Source: Macropodus opercularis (lineage: Eukaryota > Chordata > Actinopteri > Anabantiformes > Osphronemidae). From it: a stretch of DNA of 64,000 nucleotides. The notes beneath the pieces were generated by a model that saw only the letters and a program-made list of their open reading frames with translations, had not been told where the DNA came from and did no database searches. The stretch spans positions 17,580,501-17,644,500 of the forward strand of contig CM061090.1 of the NCBI GenBank assembly GCA_030770545.1, read 5' to 3'. Of this stretch, positions 45,798 to 60,300 are shown piece after piece (positions within the stretch are counted from its first letter, which is position 1; each line of letters starts with the position of its first letter). The position numbers were made by a program, and so were the translations under genes.

Positions 45798-45999
45798 CAA
45801 GTGAACCGAGTCAAGAACTGGAAAACCAATATATAGAGACCTCTACAAAACCACGGATGCCTCCGAATGATCAAAAGGTGCAAAAGGGAAGAATTTCTGG
45901 GTTGAAAACACGTAACAACTGGTTCCTGCTAATTAAAGCCCTACAGAGCGCATGCGTTTGTCTTTATTTCCTTTGTAGATCTTTTCAAAACCAATACCA

Positions 46000-48900
46000 C
46001 AGTGCCAACAAAGCACCGCACTTAATTAAAGACTAGATATGGTTTGCAGGGATTGTTACAGATTCAGAACATTTTTTATCTTTGCACAAATAGACTTCAT
46101 AAATATTTGCTGCCGGGAAATGAAAGCGAGAGCGGGCGCTTCCAGTTTCTCCATGTTCCTGCATGTCGTGAAGACTCGCTGCTTCGGATAAGAACAAGCC
46201 GCCTCCACCCGTCCCATGAGTACAGCTCGGTCGGGGGGTTACTATGCCCTCCTGTCCTCCTCTGTTATATCTATTATTCATTAGTCACCTTGTGCAGCTT
46301 GAGAAATCATGTCATTGGTCTTGACTTTGTGTCTTGATTGAGCAAATGCTTTCCTCTATACTCCTCTGGTTCAGGAAACCACTGAATTGTGTAAAGAAAA
46401 AAAGCGAAACTAAACTTATTTTGTAACAACCATAACATAAATTAAATTAACTCTGATAATACTTTGGATCCAAGCCTTCAAAACCAGAACGTAGACAATA
46501 ACTAATCAAAGCGCAGGACGCTCCGAGCCGCCATGATGCTACATGATGCGGCATCTTCTGGGAGAAGATGCTGACCCACGAGTGGTGGAAACGACACAGC
46601 CGCCTGTCATTTGCGTAAAAGACAATACCCTGCCTGTTCTTCCTATTTGGGCCGCTTGCATAACCAGCTGCCTTGAATTACGCAACGCCACCCATTATTA
46701 ATTTTTAAAGGCAATTCTCTTTGAAGCAACTATAATTGGGCGTTTATATGTTTTGTGCCTCGTCTCCGAGGTATCGAACGCTCTCTGACGCCGCCTCAGT
46801 GGCAGCGCGACACGAGTCTCCAAAGCGGAGCAAACGTTTCCCCTCATTGCTATGTGGGCCCAAGAGTACAGCCTGGATCTCTCCGATTAATACTAAAGCT
46901 GAGGAGGTTTCATTCTGTCACGGGGAATGAAAAAATTAACTAAAAAAAAAAATGCTTTTCAGCACTGGAAAAGTTTCACAGAAAGAAAATCTTGCAGCAC
47001 AAGGAGAGGACGGCTAAAGTGTGCTGAGTCTGTGGCAGCTGTCACGGGGCTTTGGCAGCTGTTGTTAAGCTTTGTGTATATTGATAGCGCTACACTGAGA
47101 GGCTTTAGCGCCACTGAGCAGGTGTGCTAATTTACACAGGAGTGAGGTTGAGTCTGTAATGCGCCTCTGATGCTTGCCGCTGGGCTCTGACATCACATCG
47201 CTGCCAAAAAAAAGCGGAGACTTTGCGAAGAACAAGGCCCGGCGTCACATGCAGAGCTACGGCCGTAACGGCGAAGCTCCTCGTCTCAACGCCGAACGCG
47301 GCAGACTGTTATAACAGTTGTAGCCATTGATGCTCCGTTGGGTATTATGGCTACGACAAGAAAAAGAAACAACAAGCTTAGAATAAAAACATTAAATGGA
47401 CAACAGTGAAGACCTGACAATGAGGCAGACTGGATAAAAACAACCACGAACAATACATCAAGGGCAAAATGTCCTGCAGAGTAAAGATGTAGCATTTGAT
47501 GATGGCAAAGCTTGTTCAGTAACTTTTTTTTACATTTCAAAACTAAGACCAATAAATTGCAGTAAAAAGTTGTTTCTAGTATTTTTTGGGGGGTGAAAGG
47601 CTCAAAAAGTCTGGAAGGTATTACATCCTCGCTCACGCAAACTATCACTATGAGGAATGTCCTTATGCCATTTTAAGCATGTCTGACCTCTTGATTTGTT
47701 GCCACTTGCTCCAAAACAAAACAGGATCTATCTCAGCCAAAATGCGGCCTCCCCTCAGTTGAGTTCGTCTGGATTATACGGCGCACTACGACTCTGCAAG
47801 TTTCATCAGCGCGGGCACAAAGAGCACCTAAATACATTTTTCATCATCGTTCGCCATTCATCATTCATGGTAATCATCTCAGAGCCCTTCAAAATCCACC
47901 CGCAATACGCAAACACGAATCCAGCGGCCGTCGGTGCTCGCCGTACAGTAAGCGGTCGGCGATTGACCCTCCTCCCCAAAGTGCTGAGTACGTGATGCAA
48001 CATTTAAGCGAGGAAGCCAGGCCACTGACAGACAGAACTCCTCCATCATACCATTGATCAGAAATGTGCCCGTTATTGTGAGATGCCCTTAGGCCTAATT
48101 AAATATTAAACCTTTTATTGGCTCCCACCAAGGTATTTGTAAATATATTTCGTGCCAGGGAAAGCATCAAAGATTCCAAATTCCCCTCCTGACACAAAGT
48201 TGCGGTTATTGCTGCTCAACCCCCCCCCCCCTCGGCCCAAACCATTTAGGCGCATTTAGAATGATGAAAGAGGAAGGAAATTGCTGGAGATGGCTTCCAG
48301 GGAAATGGATAGTATATACATCTCAGTCTATCTGTGGGAAGTTTTATGTTGCTGACTTCTATGAGCGTATAAAATCAGCTTATAAAACAATGCCACTGTA
48401 GGCACAGCGTTGCCTAGCAGTTATTGTAATCCAAATAGAAACCAGCCCAAGCGGGACAAGATGGCGGGACAGTGGCGAGCGGTTACGAGACGAGAGCTCT
48501 ACAAGGAAGCCCCCACCCCCCCACAAGAACACGTTGGCTGAGCCATAAACAACAGGTGACAGGGCATCCGCCATGTCTGTGCTGGCAAAGCGCCCTAATT
48601 GATGGTGAGGCCTGACTGGTGGGGATAAATCAGGAAGTCCATCATCAATAGAAACGCCAGCTATCAAGTCATAACCCCTCGGCTCAAATAAATGGAGGGG
48701 GGAGCGCGGCATAAAACATATATTGGCCTTCGCTTGCTTGGTATATCCATAATTCACAGGCATAAATTACACCGCCTCAGCCTCATTGCTGAGTCTGGCT
48801 GTCCCTTTTCGTTTATTGGCAAATGAGTCAGCTGGAGCACCGTCAAGAAACCCCCAGCGTGGAGTTCCGCTGTCCAAACAGTAGATGGAGCCCATCACAT

Positions 48901-49500
48901 TGGCTTTGTATGCGGCGTGAGCCACGCGCTCCCCAGAAGCATTACATCAGTGATTTATTCTCCCTCCAGGTCCATATCATCACCATTACATGCCATTTAT
49001 GTCATTAAGGTTGGTGCGTGTTTGTGTGAGCTCCCCACAAAGAGACACAAGCGAAAAAAAAAAAAGAGGTTTGCTTTCCAGAAGGTAAAAGATATTCCTG
49101 CAAATATGGGTCACGGTGGGTTGCATGTCTATTAGCTGTGTTTGTCAAGCCCAATTTATACTGTACTTTCCCATCTGCTCCCTTTGGGTGAGCCAGTTTC
49201 AACTTTTGACCACTGGCTCCACTCCCTTCATTGAAGAAGATATTTTCCATCTGGGTCATATGTTGTCATGATTTTCCTGACTGGTTCCTTTGACATGTTA
49301 TGTAACGTCACTGTGTTTGACTGATGCATTCACTGCCCGTGCAGAGATCATTTCTATTCGTGGTGCCACTAAATATTGAAGGTTGACGATTAATTTCAAT
49401 TCATTCAGGCTTTTCTGTCAGTCGTTTTTTTTTTTTGTTCGTGTCCGCACGCAGCACATCTGTCTCTTATCAACTCCGACCTCAACGAAAACAATGGGAA
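46000..49500. other. Gene-free region, part 2, with conserved-element-like blocks
   Basis: No gene. Segments at about 48040-48180 and 48550-48990 are rich in AATTA, TAAAT and TGATTTAT homeodomain-type words and look like vertebrate conserved non-coding elements, but this is by eye only. A C run lies at about 48219-48231. Confidence 0.5.
48550..48990. promoter_or_regulatory. Candidate conserved non-coding block
   Basis: Dense homeodomain-type words (CTAATTGATGG, ATAAATCA, TCAATAGA, CCATAATTCA, TGATTTATT at 48951-48959), no coding potential and no repeat character. Calling it an enhancer is inference. Confidence 0.3.
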
Positions 49501-52500
49501 TTGATCCGCGCCACGCTGCTCTGCGATGGTGATGGAGCACTGGCGCCTCGACGTTTGTTTTGCTCGAGGGACAACATGGGAGATGAAAACAATGGGAGAT
49601 AAAAATACAAAAAAGGAGTAGTAGAAGGACGGGAGGCAGCAGTGTGGAGAGCTTGGGCGTTGAGGCGTGGACGGCACTTTTCAGTGCTGATTACTGCCTC
49701 AGCTGAGGGAACCTGTGGGTGTCGGACGACCACATTGGCATTTTGAGCTATTTTTTTTCTTTAACAAAGCCTGGCTGGAGTGGGCTCGCTTGTCACATGC
49801 TTGGGAAATGTTGCACTGCAAACAACGAGCAAGCTGGAGGTGCTACAGCTGCGCCTCAGCCAACATGGATGCTTCAGTGTTCCCGGCGCACATCTCTCAC
49901 TCTACAAGCTTCAATTTGCACATATATTGCCCATTTGATCAAATTTGCAGTCAGGTTCCTGTGGTTGTACGCACTCACGGAACACTGGCGCAGAAGCAGA
50001 ACCGGGCGGGATCTACGCGGTGGAATCATTCATCACGAGAGCCTCCCTCTGGTCGAATTGAGTTTGCCCTGGTGTGAACAGGAAGCCATGCAGCCGAGCC
50101 GCGACAGGGCTTTTTCATGACATCTGGGGGGGACATCAGTCTTGCAGCAGATGGATGGACGGCCGGTCGGTCGGATGATGATTAGAGTTGAGAACTGCAG
50201 TTAAGGCTAAGGAAGAGTTAGGACGAGAGACCAGGAATCTGAGGTGCAGCTATTAAGTCCAGGTTACACCATTTAAATAAACAAAGAAGAGACTTTAATC
50301 ACCTCTACGTTGTTGAGCAGAATCATTCTAAAACTACAATAACGCAGGCCTTGAGCCACAAAGCCACTCTCATCTTTTCACAAAAACACCCCCCAAATAT
50401 GCACCAGTGGGGCTCATACACAGCGATGATTGTTGATTTGCAGTGAAGCTGTAGAGAAGCTAAAAGTACTCCCATGCTGTTTCCATGTTACCCATTCCGC
50501 TCTGCATTCCACTATTTGTCAAGGTCAACCATTTCATCGGCATGGAAAAGAAATCTTGGCCATAACCATGTTTGAGCAGCAGGATTCGGGGGAAATGAGA
50601 AAGCTGAAGTGCAGCTCACAAGTGTAATTGGTCTCCTGGCATCTTCACACGGGACTTGATTAACATGTCTTTGAAGCGTTCCGGGCACATTTGCCCACAG
50701 AACAAAGACCCAGCAGATAATGACGATCAGAAATTTCTGAATTCCTACCAGTCAGTGACAGACAAGGTATTCAAATGTCTCGGACACACGGCTTTGATGT
50801 GATGATAGATGCGCTCTGTCCCTTTAAGGTGCGGTTATCTTCAAAAAGCCAGACAGGATTAAAAAGAAAATTGTAGTATTTGGGTTGAGCAAGAGTAGCA
50901 TTAATATTAAGGTTCTGTCAAGCAAGGACGAAGAGACTTAATGGCTTTTTGATGACTGGCTGGGTTTTTCTGAATGTACACCAATGAGTGTTGATTGATA
51001 ATAAGCAGAGTTTTATACACATAGCTGTGTTTAGGAGTAAAACGTGGAGAGTGGAGCCATGTACCACGAAGATGTGCTGTAGTTCTGGATATGTGGCAGA
51101 ATACGGAGCAGCATTAAGCGACGCAAACACAATTACACATTCACACATTTTTGTACACTGGCGCGGAGTAATCTTGACTATTTCAAACATCTTAAATAAA
51201 ACCGGTAAATTTCACATTATCTATGAAAAGAAAGGGAAAAAAAATGATAATAAAAATCAAAGTTCCTCACCCATTTTTTTTTTTTTAAAGAATGCATTCA
51301 ATCAGTGAGGGGCTGGAGAGCGTCACAAGGTCACACAGCTACACACATTTGCACTTAGGAAGTGCCTGATTCAACCTCGGTGCTGTAACGCCGAACACTG
51401 TGCAGCTCTGCGGGAACAGTTCGGCGGCTGAGTACCACGCCGCCGTGGCATTTCTACGCCAGCCGTTGGGGGAGGGAGCGGGAAGCGTTTGATTTTTATC
51501 CATCCATGAAACTTCACAATAATAAGCCCTCTTTAATCCATTACTTTCACTTTTGTTTTGCGAGTCGTCAAAGAAGGGTTGTGTAAACGGCGGAGCAAGC
51601 TGCTTATTGTATGTTGCTTTGAAAACTCGTTCCACGCTCAGTTTACGTGTCATCTTTTCTTTCTTCTACTGTCTGTCTTGGTTCAGTAATCTTTCGCCCA
51701 ACTAAATGTCATCTTATACCTTGGGTGGTAGATGCCCTACGCAAAGTGGCAGCGATCAGAGCAGCAGTAATTATCGGATCCTGTGCTTGGTCCTGAGCTA
51801 TTTTTAAACAAGCCCATACCACAGAGTAGCCGAGCTTCACTGTGGATTCATCATGAGATGCTTAATCAATCAACACGACACACTATTTCTAAGGCTAACA
51901 CTGATTTACGCTATGACAAACGCACAAAAGCCACGTGCAAGAATCCTTCATTCTGACGTCAGCCGGAAAGCAACGTTTATTCGTGCTTGTGTTCCTGTCG
52001 AAACGAGACAAGAATGAGCCGTTTCTGGTCTTTGGAGTTTTCATTTGAGCTCGATTTTTTTTAGAAGCGTGCTATAAAAAACTGAATTTAAGGGGGAAGG
52101 AGTTGAAGAGCCATGTCGGCAATTCCTGTCAGTCGCATCGTATCTGGAGAAAGAGACGCTAAAAGCCAACTCGACTTGAGTTCTACCTTGTCCTTAATGT
52201 ACTGCTGATGTCGCAGCACATTTCATTCTTTTTTAATTTGGAGATGGAAGGAACTTATTCCCCTTTGCGGCACAAAGAGGGGAAAAACATCAGTCATTAA
52301 CTCTCATGAACGCCTCCCTCAGTTGCTGTTTACGTCTGCGTGACATTCAAAAATACAGCTTGCGAGTCTGGTGGAAATGAGATGGATTTCAGCAACTAAA
52401 TACCACACAGACAGAAGTCGATCACATCATAAAAGGCAGTTTACTGTATGTTAAAGTTTTAAAATCGTCACCTTCTTTCAAAACACTTCAAATCAAACAA

Positions 52501-52665
52501 CAAAACAAAAGAAAAAACGAGGTTAACTCCTCTTTGAGCACCATCCAGTTTAATCCAGTTCTGTTTTGATCCAAACTCTCACCGTACGCATCCTTGGGAC
52601 TACAGTACAAGTGCTCGTCCTCTGCGTGCATATTCAAACAGAGCGGAGAAGAAAGAGGGTAAACA

Positions 52666-52689
52666 ATTAAAGAGATCTGTCTCTTTAAT
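52666..52689. repeat. Perfect 10-bp hairpin, 4-nt loop
   Basis: ATTAAAGAGA, loop TCTG, TCTCTTTAAT. Function unknown. Confidence 0.75.
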
Positions 52690-54681
52690 CGGGAGCATTA
52701 CACTGTTGATAGAAAAAAAAAAAGAATATCAAATGATTTCTGGGGTGGGACACCATGGTGACATGTGAAATGCAAGAAATGGAAGCGAGCGCATGTTTGG
52801 ATCCACGCTGTGCAAAGCTTCTTGAAAGAAACATGGTCCTTACACTTTGGGCATATTTTGGGAAAGGACGTACACACGGTTACATCAGAATTAATTAAGC
52901 TTTTATGCCGTTACATCTGAGGTGATTTCCTATTGGGTTATTTTAAATATTTTGATGTCTTGGCAAACTGTCACTGCAGCTTCACTTGTCCATGTGCGGG
53001 TCAAAAGGTTACCTGGGGGTCAAAGTAGACTGAAGGATAGTTTTTATTTCATTTTTATTTAGAAATCTTATCACTGCCGCTTGTGGTTTCAGGCTTTTAC
53101 AACTACGGAGGCGAACATCTGCAGCTGTGATCATTTCCATCCTGTCCTACTGTACCTTTTGCCAGGGCCTGGATTCAGTACACTACAGTAGCATTACTAG
53201 TTCTCCAGGGGAACTCACTACCAGTCAACACAAAGCAGCATCATAATTATCAACACCTTTGTCAAGCCAGCAGGCAACAGCTTGCTCAGGTTGAGACAAG
53301 TGGGAATCTGTCAGCGGGCAGCAGGGAGGAAAAACAGGCTGACATCACAGGGTGTTCTTATAACATTAATGTGCATATTTTGCATAATTTTTTTTAAAAA
53401 TAGTTTGTAAAATGCGACATTTAACAGCGTTGAAATGGCCATATGGACAAAATGATTGTGCATAAAAGAAAAGCGTATGAATCATCACTTTAAAATGGAC
53501 ATTGGGCTGATGTTTAACTGTTGAAACAAAAGTCTTAACCACTGAAGTGAGCAGGAAGCAAATGCTGCAGCTGCTTTTTCATTTTTCTCACAGCTGCTCT
53601 GAATGCAGCCTCATAAAATAGGGGCAGTCTCACACTACCTGCAAGTGTTAACGCACTTCACCCGTGATCTAAAACGTCTTTGCGCGCCGAGAAACAACAG
53701 CTTAGCTGGAATTTTTGATCTACACACTTCCTGCTACATTTTCGATGGAGTCAATATTTTGCTCGTTGTCTCATAGTCAATAATGCATCAAAATATCAGG
53801 CCTTATTTTGCTCCAACGTGGTCTATATAATGCTGTTTCCATCTCAAAACGCTGTCAGTTCTTAGGGAGCTTTAATGCTGCAGATCAAAGCATCGCGAAG
53901 CTTCTGTTTTTACCCAAGTGCATAAAAGATCAAGGCACGTAATGAGGCAACCTGAAAGGTGATAGTTCAGAAGATGAAAGTTTTGGTTGCTCTGGGTCTG
54001 TCAAAGACGTGTGTACTATTCCGAAATTCAACCATCACATCATTACTCTGTGATGATGATTGTAGTTATGATTAATTGTATAACATGCACTTGATCCCAG
54101 CTCACAGTCATAAGTCGAGTAATGTCTGTTATCTGATGGAACGTCCTTGGATTGAGAGGGTTCTTCATATGCTGCGAGTGAAAAGCGCTTATTAGATAAT
54201 ATCTCGAATTGAATATTTGGAAAATTGCCTGATGAGCCATTTTACTGAAGAGCAGTGTTATTAACATTTCTGAATGATCCATTGTAGGCATCTCTGTAGG
54301 GTTGTGAATACATTCTCACTATCGACCATATTACTACTAGTGCATGGTTATCACTTTGTAATCAAAGGTATTACAGTAAAACTAAATAAAAGTTTGGACT
54401 TCACGTCAGTTTTCTTCCTATTGAAGTTGTCACTTGCCCACATACTTAAGCAAAGCTTGTGGTTATGAGAACTTAAATGTCATTTACAACAAAAAAGTCA
54501 AGAAGTACTAAAACTTTAATGCCCATTAAGTAAAGCACAGACGCAGGTGTATATAATGTAAACAATGGCCTTATTCAAACCATAGCACAGAGTTAACATC
54601 ACCTTCATCTAGGTTAAATGAGTATCACTAGCATCACCAGACAGTGAAAATTTTGAGTTTTTATTTAAGTTTAATTCATTA

Positions 54682-54703
54682 ATATATATATATATATATA
54701 TAT
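54682..54703. repeat. (AT)11 microsatellite
   Basis: Uninterrupted AT run in AT-rich surroundings. Confidence 0.95.
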
Positions 54704-57399
54704 TCACATATATTAATCCATATATTTATTTATTTGATCATTTTATTAGTGAAAGCTTGAAAAACAAAAAGCCAAAAATAAGCCTCCTCAATTTAAATCA
54801 TACAGTTGCGGCATTAAAAGTCTGACCCAGACAACAATCAATTTATCTCGTTATTACCATTGACCCCTGTAAAAATGAAAAGGCATCGCAATCAGGCAGT
54901 AAACGCTGTAAAAATGAAATGAATCTATTGGTCATATTGTCAGTCATGCTGAGTGCAGCAAGACAGCTCGGCCCTGGGGGGCGGGGGGTGGGTATTAGCG
55001 CTTCATTTTCACTTCACCCCCTGTGGCTGGGTTGCTGAGGAGTGATCAGACACGCAAGCGTTCCCCAGCACCACAAATCTGTCATTCATATGCCAGATAA
55101 GTATCGAGGAAATGTCCTTTTATTGTCAATTTACGCTGAAGACCTTAATACACTAAAGTCATAAGTAGCAGAAGGTGCCGTACGAGCAGACACCTTGTTG
55201 CCGTTATTAACATTTATGGTTGAACCGTTTGGACCACGAACTTAAGAACGGAAAATGAAAGAAGGATGAAATGTAAACAGACACAGGTTGTATACGTTCT
55301 TATGGAAATCATCCAGCAGCATGGGAGGAGGTCAGTCAGTGGTTAACTTGACCTTTCCTCAGTGTTTGAGAACGATGATTGAGAACTCCCGTATAATTCG
55401 TGTTGGTTTCAAACACAGCGGGGATCTAATTTGACTCTAATAAAGCTCACACCCCTATGACTAATTCTGTGAAGGGCGCAGCAACACGCTGGAAATACAC
55501 GAGAGTCTGAGCGTCCACATTGCCTTCTTCAGGGTGTTTGGAAGAAAATAGATTGAGCTCGATTGAGACGGGCCATCTGGACAAAGCATTACAGTTAAGA
55601 CCATAGCGGCAGCATCTAATGCAGGAGATGGTATAAAAGCATCTTCTTCTTGCCTCAGAATCTCTGGCTCGCACACACAGCTTGCATTTTTATTTACAGG
55701 CTTTGATATTAGTTCTAATAAAACACATTATATCACAGTCGAACGCCACAAGCCATTTCGGTACTCGCATGCTTTTAAGGTCATGCATTGAACTTGGTAC
55801 ATTTTGGATAAAACTGGTCATTTTCTTTTGCTGCAATCAAGTCAGGACAATGACAAGCCATGCTTAGCTAAACCCAATAATAATGTAGACGGACTCGTCT
55901 TTCCTGCGAAGAAGCTGCTTAAAATCACGTTGAGGGACTTTTAGATGTGAAGCAAAACAATTTCCGCTTGTTCAGCCTTTGCTGTGATGTAGTGTAAAAC
56001 AAATGCTGTATCTTTAAGGTAGTTGCCGTGACAACAGAGTTTGTTCAGATAGAGATCCCTGCTGGCACAGACACCCCTCGCATCCTTTTGTGGTACTTTA
56101 CTAAGCTAATGGATCTCGAATGATATTTTCACAGCACTTTGATGAACCATTAAGAAAAAAAAAAAAGTTTTGGGCAACATTTACATTAAATAATAAAATA
56201 GATCAGGACTGAACGATTCGATTTCAATGCAACACAACATAGCCTTTCCATATACAACAATTAACAGCTGTCCGCTAAAACTAAAACTGTAATAACACCG
56301 AAGCATTTTGTCTTCTTACGTATAACATACATAATATACTAATCGTTTAAATACAGCTTTTAATTGAGTTATGTGTATATGTGTCCTTATTTAGCAGTCG
56401 TTCGCTAATTAGCCGAGCGCTTTGCGTCGCTGCAGTGTGCAAAGATGAAACGTGGGCGGGATAGAACACTGCTAATAAAGTAAGTAAAATAGGCCAAGCT
56501 TCTCGTTTGACTCTAGGCAAGAAAACAAAGTATTTCCTAAGCCGCGGAAGCGTCCACTAAATATCTAATGTATACTTCGTTTGAGTGTTTCATCATGTGC
56601 AGCATCAACTAAGTCGAGCGTGATGAGCAATAGTCTTGATTTTCCTTTGACTCTGGTCTTTTCAAAAGGAACAAATGTACGTCGCGAACCAAAATTGGCG
56701 AAAGAGCAGACAAACTCCGATTCTTTTAACGCCTAAACACTCTTTCACCAAGGGCCACGAACGCTGACATGAGAGCATAAAAGCCTAGTGAACGTGAAAA
56801 TAAGTCAGCTGCCTCACCGAGGCTGTTGAATCTCCTTTGACGTGTGTGCCTGCTCCATTTATGTCAGGAATAATAAAAACACGGCTGTGATATGACGACC
56901 TTCTCATTTGGCAAATAAATGGAGTCCCTAAACGGACTTCGCCTTCCTGTTGACTGGCTTTTCCATTTTCTCTCTGAAGCGCATTACCGCTGCGGGTTTA
57001 ACCAAGCTCGCCAGGCTGTAATGTATTAGATATGGCACGAAATTCAAATAAGCAAAAACAGAAAGCAAGTTTCTAGAAGGCTTAAAATGATGTGCGACGA
57101 CACATGTGATGACAACAATACAACAGAGGCAAGAGCAGCAAAATCAGCAATCTAGTAATAATGTTATGATTCTTTGCAGGAAGATTAGACATTATGCAAA
57201 GCTAATTTCACGAGGGTACATCTGCTGGTTTACAATGTACTAATTAATTAAGTCTGGGTAATTAGTATTGGACGTGAGAAAGGTTGGGTTTTATGCACTC
57301 TATGTTCTGTCTAGCTCCAAAGCCGCTGTGTCGCTGCTTCAAAGCAGATCGAGAGCAGAAGCTTTTCACCCTTATGTGCCAAAATTCTGATAAGCACAG

Positions 57400-60300
57400 A
57401 GAGACATTTTAACCACTTGTCAGTCAGCTATGGCTGGAGCAGCAGGGCCCGGAGACAGGCAGGCCAACAAAACAAACAGCCCACGCTCCTCTAACTCCAG
57501 CTAGCCCACGTTGGAATAAACGGGCAAAAAGGGAGGCGATAACCGGACGACTCAACCCGCTCTGCTCACACCGCCGCACCAGCCAATTCAGCATCGAGAC
57601 ACCCAGATGATATTGCGCATGTTAAAAAAAAGGCTCAGCCCGGCCCAAGTGCCAATAAGCATATCCACATTCAGCGGCGGGTGCACAACGCGGTGTCAGG
57701 TAGCTCCAATGAATGTCGAGAGGCAGGGGGAGCTCAGACGGAGGGGCCGCCGTCGCACACACAAACAACCAATCACAGCGGGACAGTGATTGATGCCTCA
57801 TCCCGCTTTGAAATCTATCACCCAGACCAAGCGGCTGTCAAAACCTCGCCTGGCAGATAGCTAAATGTAGCTTAATATACATCACGCTGGCAATTAGTTC
57901 ATGAATTCTTTATTACATGGGCTTGTGCTGTGTGCGCCATTGTCCAAACCTGGATTTAATACACTAAGTGCTTTGTGCCCAGTGAGACATGTTTAAGTAA
58001 TGATGCATCCATCTCTATTGAAAATGGCTCGACTGCCGTCTCTACCGCGAGACATTGCCCGTCGGGCCCCGCTGAGCAAGACCCCCAGCGAGTGAGACGG
58101 GACCGAACCGGTCCTGATTCTGATCAACGGCGGTTCCTTAATACTGGTACAGCAGAGTTGGGAGAGCGAGCGAGAGCAGAAAGGGGAAGAAAACTGATGA
58201 TGTGCCGCGACACATACGCCGCCTCAACACTTCATTAGCAGCAATCGAGGCGATGCCGGTGTATTCTTAGATCTGCGAAATTCACATTGCGTCCTGCCGG
58301 TGTCATTTCTGCTAACTCACCTCAGCCTTTAAAAGTTCACGGAGAGACTGTGAAGAACACAGAAGTCTTCCTGGCTGAATTTCGAAGGTTCCCCCTGATA
58401 TTTTCTTTTCTTCTAAACCACATCCCGCACAAACGGGGACCACGTGAGGATGGCAGCACAAGTCTGAATGATGAATGCCAGCGCAACACGCGTTGCATTA
58501 GTTGCGAGCACGGGTGAAGCCACCCAATGGGCGGGCGGCCTCACTTTGTCCCTCCACCCACGTGGACCGCTGTGTTTATCATCCACCATCTTGACAAGTT
58601 GTTCCTCGGCCGCACTGCTATGTCCTCCCTTGACCCTCCCCCCGGTGGCAGGGGAAGTCACAGAACTAAAAAAAAAAAAAAAAGGGGGAGGAGAGGCGCC
58701 TTCAGAGCGAGGGTTATTTTTCTTCCCTGATCCATGTCTGATAGGTGTGTTTGCTCTTTTGTGTCTGGGGCTACTCTTAATCAAGCGGAGGTGGAGGGTG
58801 GGTGGGTTTGCCGATAAGGAAAGCATCTGTTTAAGGTCCTTTTCCAACACGTAGGGCTACCAACGACGATTTGGCCATAGACGCGGCGGATAAAAAAGGG
58901 TAGTAACGCATTAATGCAGATGTATTCTGCTTTAGCTCGAGCGCTGGAGACAATGCTGAAGCCATTCGGGGAAATTATATCTCTTTGCCTGAATTCCAGC
59001 GGGTGATGAAACTGAATCTTCTTGCGATAACAGTCACACCGCCTTTATGATAGCGAAGCGCGTGAACTACGTTATTAATCATGGCACAATATTCTTGGAG
59101 CTGAGCACTGGAGACACTCAGGACTCTTCGGTCTAGTTATGTAATGAACACATCAAATAGTAGGAATCCGGCTGACGTATAAGCAGGTAAAATGGGGGCA
59201 GACTGTCCAACGTGACAATCATCCGTCCTGAGCGTGGTATCGGCGACAGGCAGGGAGCGATCACTTAGCATTTCAAAGCCCTTCCACTGTTCCACGTTTT
59301 TTTTTTATATAATCGCCTTTCATATATTTTATTTGATATATTTTTTATCCTATATGATTTTGCCGTCCCTACTGGCTGCATCCCAAGGGAAATAACCATT
59401 CCTGGTGCTGACATCCACGGTGTGTTCTCTATAGATCAAACAGGCCTGGTCCTGATTTGCCGAGGCCCCGAGGCTCAGCGCTGCCAAACACGTGACCCGT
59501 CTTTGTTAACTCCTGCTGGTCAACTGTCAAGACACACGCAGCGCCTTCGCTGGAGATCAAATTTAGCTTTCTTCCCTCAGTTTTGAAGCTTTCTGTCTTC
59601 TTTCTACCCACTCTCATCCTTTAAAAACCCCAATTAAGAGAAGAGTATTTGTGTGTGGGCTTCTCTCAGTTCAAACAAAGACCTAATCATAGAGCATCAC
59701 TGGCGTAGTGAAAAAAAAAAAAAAACACTTGGCAGAGGAGCAAAGCACTGGCCTGGATTCTGAGGAAAAGTTTGTTCCACTTTCTCTTCACTTTTTCCAC
59801 TGGTCTCACTGTGCTTTTGTGTTTTGTTGCACCGGAATCAGAGATCAGCACATTTGTTTAATGTGGAAATTAACTTTCATCCTGTCATGCTAAATTTAAC
59901 AGAGCACAAAGCAACCTTGTTTGTAGAGGGAGCAGAGTGGTGATGCTTCTCATTTCAGGAAACCTTCACATAGCAAAAACAAAAAAAGAGAAAATACTAA
60001 ATTCTCTTTGCCAGCAGCCATTTTCAGAAGTATTTTCTGCAACATTGGCTCATTAAGTTACTGGAAACCTAGAAATGATGGAAGTATGTAAACTCTTTCA
60101 TTCTGAAATCACGCAACCACTACTCATTCATTCCATTTATTGTAGATTTCCTATTAGCAGCAGCTCTGTGCTATTATCCTTCGCTTCAGTCACTGCTGAT
60201 TACTGAATATTTCATTTATCCGTGTACAGGAGCAGACAAACATTTTAGTCAAAATTTAGTGTCTTTTCATCATATACACAATGATGTCAGTCATTTAGAA

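Larger units (their letters stand above)
38900..46000. other. Gene-free region upstream of tyrp1, part 1
   Basis: No supported gene. Contains two MITF-compatible E-boxes (39519-39525, 39645-39651), a pyrimidine-rich stretch (about 39565-39610), an inverted repeat, a CTCF-type motif and microsatellites. The 169-codon open frame ending at 45136 starts with GTG and has no family resemblance. Confidence 0.65.
49500..57400. other. Gene-free region, part 3
   Basis: No supported gene, RNA gene or recognisable transposon. Contains an inverted repeat at 52666-52689 and an (AT)n run at 54682-54703. Confidence 0.6.
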
